Source of the DNA: Siphonodentalium dalli
Taxonomy: Eukaryota > Mollusca > Scaphopoda > Gadilida > Siphonodentaliidae
Reading direction: 5' to 3'
Assembly (NCBI GenBank): GCA_032622095.1
Contig: CP136061.1
Coordinates: 215,294,373-215,358,372, forward strand
DNA: 64,000 nt
Both the position numbers and the translations under genes were made by a program. Positions 36,826-48,520 of this stretch are shown here, one piece after another. Within the stretch, counting starts at the first letter, position 1, and every line of letters starts with the position of its first letter. The notes beneath the pieces were generated by a model. That model was not told the DNA's origin. It saw nothing but the letters and a program-made list of their open reading frames with translations, and searched no databases.

Positions 36826-37071
36826 ACTGTAATGCTCTAAGTAATCGACTCCTTAACCACAGCAGAATTATGGGTAACTTTTCAGGATTTAGTCGGAAAT
36901 ATGGCTTGTTGCCATTCATCGGAAAGCTCTCGGCAGGATTTAGTTGGAAATATGGCTTGTTGCCATTCATTTGCGATGAATGGCAACAAGCTATATTTCC
37001 AATTAAAATCCTGAAAAGTTACCCATAATTCTGCTGTGGTTAAGGAGTCGATTACTTAGAGCATTACTGTA
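36826..37071. mobile_element. H2 foldback MITE with duplicated inner arm
   Basis: Outer termini 'ctgtaatgctctaagtaatc' and 'agagcattactg' flanked by TA. The inner segment 'aatatggcttgttgccattc' occurs twice in the left arm and once in the right. Confidence 0.85.
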
Positions 37072-37189
37072 CATCCGATAGTATTTTCGATGGCTTTTCC
37101 GAGACCATGTTTTTCATTGAAAATTGTTAAAATGTGATAGCTCCCATCTGGAGGTGATCCTAAACATGCCAGTAAATTTTCATGTCACG

Positions 37190-38870
37190 TGGCATTTGCC
37201 CCCGACCGTAGCAATTCGGATTAAGCATGGACGAAACTGCGGATATCCGAGGAGGTCTATATGACCATTCCAAAAGAAGTTCGTACAGAAATGTTCATCA
37301 CTTCTAGAAATTCCGGAAACCCAAAAAACAAGCGATCCGGAAACCCAAAAACAAGCAAAAATTCAAATTTTCTAAGTTGATAAAATGGCCATAACTCTGG
37401 CTAAAATCATCAGATCATACCCAAATTCGCACTTGACATGTATTTTCATATAACTGATCCACAAAAATACGGGATTTGCAATCGTACCACCAAAGCTCAC
37501 GCTATCATCTGGAAACCCAAAAAACAAGAAAAAAATTGGAATTTTCTAAGTAAAAAAGCGCCATAACTCTGGTGAAAATGGGTGGACGAAACCCGCGCTA
37601 TGCATGTAGCTGTTCCCCATGCTGCTCTATCACCATACCAAATATCAGCTAAATCTTCCCAGCGGTTGCTGAACAATAATGCAAAATGTTTGTACAGACA
37701 GACAAAATTGAATTTTCTAAGTCAAACAAGAGCTACGCTGGGGGTGCAAAATACGCCCTCTCTGGGGAGAATTGGCGGATGGAACCCAAATTCGAACTTG
37801 AGCTGTCTTTTCTCCTAATAAACCCACATATCAAATTTGATTGAAATCGGTTCACTCTAACTAAAGTTATCATCCGGACAACAAATTTCAGGGATTTTCT
37901 AAGTCAAATTACGTCAAAAAAGGGGCCATAACTCTCGCAAAAATTATCGGATTAAAACGAAATTCGGACTTGAGCTGTATTACGATATATGTAATCCACA
38001 AAAAAACGGGTTTTGCGTATAAACATTCCAAAATCGAGTTATCATCCGGAAACCAAAAAACATAAGAAAAACTGAATTTTCTTAGTTGAAAAAGGGGCAT
38101 AACTCTGCCAAAAATGGTCGGACAGAACCCAAGTTCGAACTTGACCTGTGTTTTGGTGGGAGAAAGTAATATACCAAATTTGGATTCATTCCGATAAACT
38201 ATAATAAAGTTATCATCCGGACAACAAATTTCAAGGAATTTCTAAGTCAAAAAACGTCAAATAAGGGGCATAACTCCGGTGAAAATTGGCGAGCGGAACC
38301 CAAATTCGAACTTGAACTTACTTTTCGGCTAATAAACCCACATACCAAATTTTATTAAATTTGGTTCACTCTAACTAAAGTTATCATCCGGAAACCAGGT
38401 TAACGGACGGACGGACGGACGCCCGGACGGACGGAACGACAGACCAATACTATAATACGGCCGTTTTTTCAAACGGGAGTATAAAAAGGGCCATAACTCT
38501 GGTGAAAATGGGTGGACGAAACCCGCGCTATGCATGTAGCTGTCCCCCCATGCTGCTCTATCACCATACCAAATATCAACTAAATCTGCCCAGCAGTTGC
38601 TGAACAATAATGCAAAATGTTTGTACGACGGACAAAATTGAATTTTCTAAGTAAAAAAAGGGCCATAACTCTGGTGAAAATGGGTGGACGAAACCCGCTC
38701 CTATGCATGTAGCTGATCCCCCATGCTGCTCTATCACCATATCAAATAACAGCTAAATCTGCCAAGCAGTTGCTGAACAATAATGCAAAATGTTTGTACG
38801 GACGGACGTACGTACGGTACGACAGAGATGTCGACTATATACCCGCCGACTTCAAGTCTGGGGCATAATA
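37190..38870. repeat. Interspersed repeat R6, several units
   Basis: At least five units with 'ccataactctg' and 'aagttatcatccgg', three ggac tails (37695, 38400, 38800) and the ending 'cgccgacttcaagtc'. Short R4 pieces flank it on both sides (37075-37180 and 38875-39060). Confidence 0.8.
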
Positions 38871-39089
38871 AATGTGGGCTGAAGAGTGTGCCGATGGATT
38901 CAAATTTGAATTCCAAGATGGCTCCTGTCTAGAGGTCACCCCGAAGATCAATATGAAGTTTGTTGACAATCGGATGAGAGATGTGACCTGAAGGGTGTGC
39001 TAACGGAAATTGTTGATGGACGAACGCACGGACACAAACCCATAACAATTATTAGTTCAAACATTGAGCTAAATACTAGTCTATGTGAC

Positions 39090-39665
39090 CAAGTCTGAGT
39101 TTAGTGTGCCCGTCATTTGCAGAATGAGGTCCCCCAGAGGGTGAATTTAGTGACACTATCCCGCATAGTGGGCTGGCATCAACAAATTCACCATTCGGGG
39201 ACCTCATTCTGCTTAGGCCTCTTTTATTATGAAACTTCTTCACATAGATTCTATTTCTTTTTTTAGTTTAGTTTCTCCATATCCCCAAATAGGCAGAGGA
39301 CACATTCTGCTTAGGTCTCATCTTCTCTGGAAAGTTTCTTCAATTATCAAATTTCTATAGAAACTTCTTTACATAGATTCTATTTCTTTTTTAGTTTAGT
39401 TTCTCTATATTCCAATAATTGGCAGATGACACATTGCATAATCAAGGTTCCCAATGGGTATACATCACAATATTCACCATTTGGGAACTTCAATCTGAGT
39501 CTCTGTGTCCCATACAAGCCTGAATTTAGTGTGCCTGTCATTTGCAGAATGAGGTCCCCAGAGGGTGAATTTGGTGATTCTAGCTCACTATGCAGGATAG
39601 TATCACTAAATTCACCCTCTGGGGACCTCATTCTGCAAATGACAGGCACACTAAACTCAGGCTTG
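39090..39665. mobile_element. Nested or compound H1 MITE
   Basis: Outer end 'caagtctgagtttagtg', shared right end 'ctaaactcaggcttg'. A complete short form, 39515-39665, is a single ~150-bp foldback. Ends 46 bp from the donor of exon C. Confidence 0.8.
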
Positions 39666-39716
39666 TATGGATGGAGAAAGCAAAGGGACCCGAACATATA
39701 ATGAAAATTTACAAAC

Positions 39717-39855
39717 CGTTATGAGTTTTTCTGATGCATTCAGTACTCTCGATCTATACCATTGTCCATCCTGAGAAAATTTGGCAGCAACAATTTCTCC
39801 CTTCGCCAGCATTATAAGGTCTCTGTCTCGCTTTGATCTCTTACTATAGACTTCC
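39717..39855 (-). CDS. Tudor gene exon C: first half of the Tudor barrel
   Basis: 139 bp. Acceptor 'ttaaaacag', donor 'gtttgt' (usable but not consensus). One base completes a Gln codon shared with exon B, then 46 codons follow to a phase-0 end. The product holds 'GEIVAAKFSQDGQWYRSRV', the hallmark first half of a Tudor domain; the Phe of 'KFS' and the Tyr of 'WYR' are positions that usually help form the methylarginine cage. A basic stretch 'YSKRSKRDRD' precedes it. A MITE ends at 39665, 46 bp past the donor, and on the upstream side the 12-kb element of intron 2 lies between this exon and exon B. Confidence 0.9.
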
Positions 39856-39899
39856 CTGTTTTAAATGAATAAGTATGACAACTTTAGTGAAAGTGTCAA

Positions 39900-40233
39900 T
39901 GACAATGTAGCTCAACATGGAGAGGAGATAGTTTCATGTGTTATGGTCAATGGAGCGATTAGGGATGCAGAAAGTAATACTAGATGTCAACATGAAGAGA
40001 TATATATAAAGTAAAATCCAAGATGGCCACTGGTGGCCATGTTTTCCAATGAAATAATTTTTTTTTTATATCTCCCATCTAGTGGTCACCCTGAAGATCC
40101 ATATGAAGTTTAGTGATGATTGGATGAGGGATGTCATCTGTAGGGTGTGCCAAATGATTTAGTCATAAAAGAGTAAAATCAAAGATGGCCATGTTTTTCA
40201 ACGAATTCAGAAATATTTGATGGCTCCCATCTA
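39900..40233. repeat. Interspersed repeat R4, left of the 12-kb element
   Basis: Ends 'gatggctcccatcta' at the insertion point; resumes as 'tagatgtcacactgaagatc' at 52387. Confidence 0.8.
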
Positions 40234-40270
40234 CAGCTATGCTCAAATTAAGCGACCTGTTTTAACGAGG

Positions 40271-40345
40271 TTGACATGCGGGATGACCGTGGTGTAATAC
40301 CGCGGTCGGGCGGTGTAGTGACCGCTAATCACCAATATTCAAACT
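40271..40345. repeat. Left subterminal CCGCGG-type repeats of the 12-kb element
   Basis: 'gaccgtggtgtaataccgcg' and 'gggcggtgtagtgaccgc', degenerate versions of the right-end unit. Confidence 0.7.
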
Positions 40346-40939
40346 GATAATCAGGTCAGACAGTGACCGCAATGACCTCTTATCAAAAGCCGACATAAAA
40401 ATATCTGCAGACAGTAAACAAGTGTTGCGTCATCCACTGTCTCTACAGTTGAGTTCAAGATAATGTGGTATAACATCAAAATCACTTCCCCAAACGGAGA
40501 TCTCGCGTAGAATTCTTGTATTTTATTAATTGGATAGGGATATTTACACTAGTAACAATTATTAACATTATAATTGTTTTTATTTGTAATTAAACATTTC
40601 GTTCTTGTTTTGATGTGAACGGTCATGACTCTTCCGAGTTGTAGGCTGTGACGTTATCGTGGCGAATGCCAAAACTCACCTGTGTCTAAGTTAGCCAGAA
40701 TTCAGACCCCCTATAACAGTTGTAGGCCAAAATGGCGCATGCATATTTGATGGGAAATACTGGGTAAAAAAAGACTTTAGTAGCAAAAGAATTATTGTGT
40801 GTTGGATTAATTAACCCCCAGATACCCGATAGCGCCGACAATTAATTCCTTATTCACACATCGGACTTGTCAGCATGCCGACGAAAATGAAACTTATATG
40901 TGTCGAATGGTCATGTTAACCTCATGCATGTATTAATAA

Positions 40940-41035
40940 TAACGTTTCATATATGAAAACACTCTTTATTAATTGCATATATGAAAACACTCTTCATATA
41001 TTAATTTCATATATGAAAACACTCTTTATTAATTT
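40940..41035. repeat. Short tandem repeat, three copies
   Basis: 'catatatgaaaacactcttt' three times, followed by a GT run at 41061. Confidence 0.85.
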
Positions 41036-42089
41036 CAATTAATTGTTTTTGTTTTTTGTTTGTGTGTGTGTGTGTTAATTTGTGATTGGATCATTCGAAA
41101 TACGCTATTTTACTCTATAAATCTGCACGAGTTCGCTGAAAGTAGGAGGCAATCAATATACAAGGCATAGCTATATTATATATTCAATAGACATAGGGTC
41201 TTGCATTTCACTGAATCCACCTCGCGCAATCCCAGATCTGCATTAGCAACGATTTGACGATAAAATTAGCACCAAGAAGTTCCCGAACCCGAGGCATGCA
41301 TGGTGACATTTCTGAAGGTAACAAATATATTCTTTTGAAATAGATAACGAATTATAAATTTTAACAACATATTTGGTAACTTGGAATGACAACAACAAAC
41401 GCTCTTTATTTGTTCCATTTTAGAGAATCAACGGACCTCATTAAATCTTTTGAAACAGATCCATTTTCGGCATTTTTACTGAACATCACATTAGTACTAA
41501 AACAAACTAAATTGGCTTTATTGGGAGTGCTAATTAGCCTGGAGTGACGAAAATTGACTCACGAAAATAAAGTCATTTAGAGTAGTGTTATATATCCTTA
41601 TATAGTTCTGGGCACTGTCAGGAAAACATTTATGGCCATGACACCGCCCGGTTTGTATTAATTGTGCATTTCTTTTTGACAAACCACTATATTTAATATG
41701 TATAAATGTATTTAATAAAATGAATAAATCCTCATTCATTCGGTATATTCACACACATTCGTAGTAATTTGGTACACCGAGTAGGATACCACGTGGCAAT
41801 CTTTGTCGGAAACCTCAGCGCCTCGCAGTGGAATTCATTATTTTTAGAGCATCTGGTCAATGAGTACAAACGCTATTGGAAAACGTTGAGGTTGAACGCT
41901 GTGTGTCTCGGGAATGTCTGCTTGTTCGCGCATGCATGGTACTTGGGCCTTTGCATTCATCATATGTGTATGCATGTCAACCCAGTATGAGAACTTACTA
42001 TTTGTTGGGTCCCAAAAGAATATGAAGGCAGTTTCACTGTTTGCACGGCATGACACAGATAAGGTCGTTCCGTGTTGATCTATTTCCGA

Positions 42090-43530
42090 TATGTTAGACA
42101 TAAAGAGCGTTTCATTCGTGCGAAAAATTGAAAACAGCTGGAGAATGGTTGTTAGAGCACGCGAAGTCGGAATGTCAATATTTCGTGTAATTGTCAACCT
42201 ATCTCACACCTCCTTCCAAATTACGTAGATGGAATTTGGAAGCTCGAATGTGACGGTGCATGTCCGTTTAATTATGACAGTTTAAAAAAAAAAAAAAAAA
42301 TGCTGACAGCAGCAACTGACCCAACTTGAGTTGTCGCTGACTGAAAGTCCATTCACTCGAACTGAAGGCGAAAGCAGTAGCAATATCTATACAAGCACAT
42401 CAAAGAGATTGCACGTTGCGTAATCCTGCTCGTTCTGTAATTACAAAATAGGTCAAGTGCATGCATGAGCTATATATATTGCAGGTTGACATTGTGCTGT
42501 TGTCTGTTGGAGGTACATGCACATGCTCATCCCGTCTTATTGCACAGCTGTCACATAATTATTTCAGTATCAATATGTTTAATAATTAATTGATCACTGA
42601 TCAGATGGCGCATTAAATTGTCTGTTTGCTTTCCTTGAATTTGGGCATGCCAAAAAGAAGCTGTTGAAACATTCTAGAATTAATTTCTGTTTGCTTATAC
42701 GAATCAAATGTATGTTAAGGATCAGACGCACGTTTTGTCAAAATTACCTGGTATTTCAAAATGGATCCTCTATTTTTGGTATTTCAAAATGGATTTTCTC
42801 AAAATCTGCCAGTCAAGAATTTCTTCGTGAAATTTGGGACATTCGATTATTGTGAGTGACACAATATTTAAGAACCATTGGGTATAATCTTATATACTTT
42901 AGTTTTATGGAATGTACACTATTTAAAATTTCACTGTTTTCAATTATCAAGAACTCCTGCAAAATAATTTTTCAAAAGTGCAGTTCATATATCACTGATA
43001 TCTCAAGATCATGGGCGGAGACTTAATTCTTGATTCGTGAAATAAAATGATTAATTTCATTTAAAAAGGCAACTACCATAAATATTTCTCTAAATTTGGG
43101 AATTTTCATGTCATGCCTGTTGATCAATGAACAATTGATAAATACTTGAATTAACTTTATACGCGCATCATATGTCCCAAAAAAGAGGCATAGAAGTAAT
43201 GAGAAAAAAAACAGCTTTAAACTTGGTGTTTGACATGGGTTCCAAACAAACAAGTCATGTGCATGGCATTGGCATGGAACAAAAAGAGCGTTCGTGTTAG
43301 TCTATTCCTGATATGGTAGAAATAAAGAGCGCTTCTTTCACTTCTATGCGAAAAATTTAAAGTTAGAACGTTCCTGTTTGTAACACAAATAAGAATTTGC
43401 CGGCCCAACTTTAATAGTCATCGATGACTGGAAGTCCACTCGAACTGAAAGGCGAAAGCAGTCGCAATGTTAATACATGCACATCAAAGAGATTACGGCG
43501 TTACGTAATCCATGCTCTGCCACTCTGTTT
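42090..43530. repeat. Internal diverged duplication pair within the 12-kb element
   Basis: 42090-42440 and 43270-43530 share 'ataaagagcg', 'ctcgaactgaa', 'gcgaaagcagt' and 'gcacatcaaagagatt' in the same order, well diverged. Confidence 0.75.
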
Positions 43531-43814
43531 CAAATCATGCACAGTGTGGAAGGTCAGAACACAGCTAATACATTTGTTTGTCTAGCATGTGTTTTTCGAT
43601 ATTAAATGTCATTGTGTTCCCTTGCGGTTATCAATTTCAATACGTTAGCTGTAAAGATAAGTTTATAGTAAATTCTAAAATGCCCATAGTTTAAACGCGA
43701 TCACATTGCATGGTTAAAAAAAACGAACTGCAATTGTCTTGGGCCGCGTTTTTATTCAATTAATTCAGGTGTTAAATTAACGTTGTGGAAGCCACTACAA
43801 TAATTTATTTTTGG

Positions 43815-45800
43815 TGATTGTTTCAAAGGAATTACTATGAATGTCGGGATAACTTTTCATGGTATAAGTATTAATAAATATACGAAATATTTAATGTATA
43901 TAGTTTATATCAATCTTATAATTATATGAGAAATGAACGCTCTTTATTTGTTGAATAAATTGTAGGGTAAATTTATTTCCTATTGGGTAACTGGACGCCT
44001 ACATGTGTTCCAAAGACTGCCATATTTTCTTGAAATAACTATTTATAACATGCAGTTATGGCACAGGTCGATTCCGCCAAAACTCAACATTTAACATTTT
44101 TTGCCGGCGTCAATTTTGTGAATGACCTTTGATTCAGAATGAAATAACTCTTGCAGAGAAAGTGACAATAAGTAATCCTTAAAGCCCCGGTTCCATATCC
44201 CCGATTTCCCACCCCGAATGTTCCCGAATCATAATTTTGCAAAAATCGTGGAGTAAGTTCGGGACAAGTCGGGACAGTGAATTTTTACCCCCGAACATGA
44301 TCGGGGATATCGGTGCTATCGGGGTCGATTCGGGACAATTCAGGACTCGCTCCCGACAGTTTTGAAATGTTCAAAACTATCGGGAACCAAGCCGAATCAC
44401 TCCCGAATTGTCAATCATCGCGAGAAATTCGGGAGCAATTCGGCACCTATTCGGGAGTAGTTGGCAGTATTCGGCAATAATCGGGTGGATATTCTGGAGT
44501 AGTCGGCAGTATTCGGTATGTTATTCCCGAATTCGCCATGTGTGGCTGCTTTTATACTGAGATCCGGTGTATCTGCAAAATTCGGCATCGATTCGGGACG
44601 TTCGGCAGCAATTGAATACCAATTCGGTATTTATTCGGCATCAATTCGGTACCAGTTCGGCATTGATTCAGGGTATTCGGCAACAATTCGGTGTAAGTCG
44701 GTAGTAATCTGGGCAATTCGGCAGCCACTCGCACGAAATTTCGGTATCAGTTCGGGATAATTCTTGATCATTCGGGAAGAAATTCGGAAGCATTCTGGAA
44801 TACACGGCAATGTTCGGGACGATTAAATTTTGTCATAATTCGGCATCAGTTCGGCGGCTTTTTGGAATAAAACTCGTCCAGAATTATCTCGAATGCTGCC
44901 GATTTGGTCTGGTCCCGAATTGGTGCCGAATATACTAATTCGGGACAGAAAATCGGGAATATGGAACCGGGGCTTAACGCAATGAATATCAGTGTAGTAA
45001 CAGCGGTCACAAATTCTGTCTGTCGCGCGTGATTCATATAAATAGATTGCAACAGTACTGGTGACGTAATAATTTCTCTATTGATGTAGCTGTGTTGTTG
45101 GTCAGATATCGTTAAAACAAAATTAGTTGCCACGATCATATTCCAAAATTAGTTGCCAAGATCATACATATTCCTGTTTATGAATTTTATGTTGAGGAAA
45201 TTTCTGAATTTTTTAATTTAAATTTTTATTGTTAAATTGAGCAAAAACATTCAAATATCAAATTAAACAAAAATGGTGGTTATTTTTTCATTTTTTTTAA
45301 ATCAAAGTTTTTAAACTATCAATATGTATAATCAAAGTGCACCAACTTGCCACCAAGGAGAGTGTTTCGTCTAACATAATCACAAACGCTGATAAATCAA
45401 TTCAACTATTTCTGCAGATTCCTTGTCTCCTAGCAACCGTAAGCTCATTCCACTAGTGAATATTTTTAGAAAGTCTACAGCTGACTCTGGAGTGACCACC
45501 GGCATCGAACGTGTTACGTAACGTTACGCATGGTGGATTGCGACTGTTTTGTAATTCCTAATTGATTTTTCCTAATTGATTTGTCCATATACGAAACGTT
45601 ATATATATGAAGGATTTCACTTTGGAATCATGACTGACTAATTTCGTGGTATGAAATTGAGAAATCGCAGGTTAAAATCCGATGAGAAATAGGTTAAACA
45701 CGAACTATATTTTAAATATTCGCAACTTGAAGATCGGCTTCAGTCATCGCGATCGAGTCAGCACCTCCTAAGAGGTGTTGATGATACGTTTGAACGTATC
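43815..45800. repeat. Internal duplication of the 12-kb element, copy 1
   Basis: Aligns in order with 48520-51270: 'gaatgtcgggataacttttc', 'ttatatcaatcttataatta', 'ttggtcagatatcgtt', 'gtgttacgtaacgttacgca', 'gaagatcggcttc'. Carries one insertion (44183-44974) not in copy 2. Confidence 0.85.
44183..44974. mobile_element. Inverted-repeat element, TAA-flanked (PIF/Harbinger-like)
   Basis: Ends 'agccccggttccatat' / 'atatggaaccggggct', TAA at 44180-44182 and 44975-44977 (a TTAA reading is also possible). The interior is almost wholly degenerate short repeats of 'attcggcat' and 'aattcggga'. The paralogous site near 48870 lacks it. Confidence 0.8.
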
Positions 45801-46039
45801 AAAATCGTCAGTTATAATTATATTCCGCGCCAGTGTTCACGTACATATATGTTATTGTGCCACTGGAAGAACTTTACGTTAAATGTTTCATGTATAAGAG
45901 GAAAGTATAGGGTGTTTTGCGAGACACCATTGTGTGTTTCTGTGTTAATCTATACACAGCTGGCCTTTGTTTTGCCTACCAGCAGCCAACACACGTGGTC
46001 GCCGTGACGTCATTGTTTGTATACAAAATTCTCCCCTTA

Positions 46040-47302
46040 GGGTGGATACACACATGCATGTAATCTCTGTAAATATCGTGTATTTGGCGTTTTACATGGA
46101 TCATACACACCGTGTAATATGTGTCCGCTGACAACCCAATCATTGCGACTGTGTTTGACCACAGTGAGTTAAACTCTGAACCGCTGAAGAGCCGTTGACT
46201 GGGACAAAGTCGTCAGGCCGCTTAAAATAATTATTCGCGCGATAACTCAAATGGTCGACGTTCTGTTTAAATCATTGCCAGTCTTCTATTGGTGTTAATA
46301 CCAGTGATGGCCTCTTCCCCAACGCAGGGGGCTATGAGCCCCAACATGCACAGGGAGCTATATTATCCCAGAAGCTACCGAATTCACCATTGCATATTTC
46401 CTCGACGGGGGTGTGCATGCAGCACCCTGAGTCCTGACACCCAGCTTTATAAATATCGTAGTCATGTCTGTCGTGTCTGTTTTCTACGAGTGATTAATCT
46501 AATATGCAGTAATTTATGCTATTCATATAATTATGAACATAGTATAGAGCTTTAAATTTGAATGCATGGTGTTGCTGTTTGTCTTCATTCGGCGAAAGGG
46601 TTGCCTAGCTACGAGTTCCCAACTACGTCACCTTTCATCTCTTGTGTTATACATGCAGTTATACATGTATACGCAAAATTTACAACTATGGAATATTTAA
46701 GTAAAACATTATATTAAAGATCTATATATATATATATATATATATATGTTATAATTCAAGCTTGTGATAGTTAGGAGCTTGTTCAACCTTTGGCTTGAAA
46801 AACATATATATAAATGGGGGGGGGGGGGGGGGGTGTCACTCTTTTTAATTTCAACGCTGTACCTGCATTATTTGTTGGCGCTATAATGAATATTAGCAAT
46901 CCCAATTGAATTAATGTTATCACATGAGCTCGCTCTCAAATTATCAGAGAAATCTCAACAAGCCGGTATCATCCTATAAAAGAATTCTGCATATTTTATT
47001 TTTGTTTTGGATGACCCTGTTTCCAAGAAATGACAGAAACAAATCAAGTATAGAATTATAACTCGTGAAAAACAGCAACATATATCAGACAAGAATTACT
47101 CATTTCGGCATCCATGAAAGAAGACATGTTTATGACTGGCCTGAAATTACTTGATGGCAGTTTGTTTGATAATGGCTTATAACTACTCACTGGTGAAATT
47201 GACCTCTCGCGCGCAGGTGATTAATTTTGTCAATTATTGGTGTGGCCATGTAAAATACATGTATTTTACATACAGACATTACATGCATGTGTGTATCCAC
47301 CC
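46040..47302. mobile_element. Inverted-repeat element, TTA-flanked (PIF/Harbinger-like), 1263 bp
   Basis: Ends 'gggtggatacacacatgcat' / 'atgcatgtgtgtatccaccc', TTA on both sides (46037-46039, 47303-47305). Includes a TA run (46723-46746) and an 18-G run near 46816. No transposase frame. Confidence 0.8.
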
Positions 47303-48342
47303 TTAGACCACTTATCGCAGTTCAGAGTGAGTTTTGAGTCGGAAAATTGTATTTGCTTCGCGAAGCGGCATGACAAAAATTGGGCTAAATTTCGACAGCG
47401 AGGCCACCAGAGGTCAATTGCCGGGTCGTTCTACTATGGGTATAAACGCTTAACCCATAAAGTGCCATTGACACATTTACACAACAGTAGAAATTTATAC
47501 CAACTGAGGAGTCTTCATACCCACATTAGGGTGTAAATATGAAGTTTACAAAATAAGTGTTTACACGCAATATCATATAGCCAATTATGGTATAAATGAA
47601 TGTTTCCTGTGTTCATGCCCAGTTACGATGTATCATATCTAACATATGCTATATGTACATATGTATATAGATTTATTTAGCATTGTTATCTGTTATTTAT
47701 TATAATTTGTCATGGTACACGAAGAACAATAAAAATATACTGACTCTTGTATAACATGCCACATTTCTTCCTTACCTAATTCATCTGCAGCTGTAGTATA
47801 CAATACTGAGTTCGTCTACTCGCCCCATTGATTACATAGATTAGTCACTGGAGTGAAACATTCGTTGTTCCTTCACAGGCTCTATGCACAACTCCAATGT
47901 GGACATTTTATGTACAGAATATTATGATCGAGCAAAAGTTTTTTGTACACCCGAAAAACAAAAACAAAACACGAAATCAGACCCGATTTTACGTCGATGT
48001 CGGTAGATATAATTTGAATGTATATATAATTCGATCGCGAGTATATAGGAACTGAAAAAAGATTAACGCAATTATTCCCAAAGACGCGACCAGAGGGTCT
48101 CGTAATGCATCATTAAATGTTACATGAAATTATATTTATTATATTGGGCGCCGTGTTTTCTATCTGCAATAGCAATGCTAATACTACGTGTGACAAACGG
48201 TCGCCTCCACAATTAGTGCGAAAAGTACAGGTTTTTAGCACAAAAAATTATTCGTATCACTAAATGCATATGGTCCATTCGATTGAGCGCTATATATGTG
48301 CATATATACATCGCAATGGTAACGCGATTCCTGAATCTCAAA

Positions 48343-48520
48343 GCACAGGGGCCTGTAACGCGCTCCGCTGTCCGCCCCCTTTTGCACTGCCCATATACGC
48401 CGACCTATATACACGCCTTCTTCGCGTTAATGGAACACGAAGAAGGCGCGTATATAGAGCGGCGTATACGGGCAGTGCAAAAGGGGGCGGACAGCGGAGC
48501 GCGTTACAGGCCCCTGTGCT
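48343..48520. mobile_element. GC-rich foldback, ~85-bp arms, flanked by ctcaaag
   Basis: Arms 'cacaggggcctgtaacgcgc' and inverse, about 95% matched over 85 bp, loop near 48430. Direct repeat 'ctcaaag' on both sides; copy 1 of the surrounding duplication has a single 'ttcaaag' at about 43822 and no insert. The overlapping open frames on both strands only reflect the palindrome. Confidence 0.9.

Noticed and set aside
41844-42197. 117-codon minus frame ending near a good donor (gtaagt)
   Set aside because: No family motif, lies inside the 12-kb element, and its diverged internal relative near 43300 does not keep the frame.
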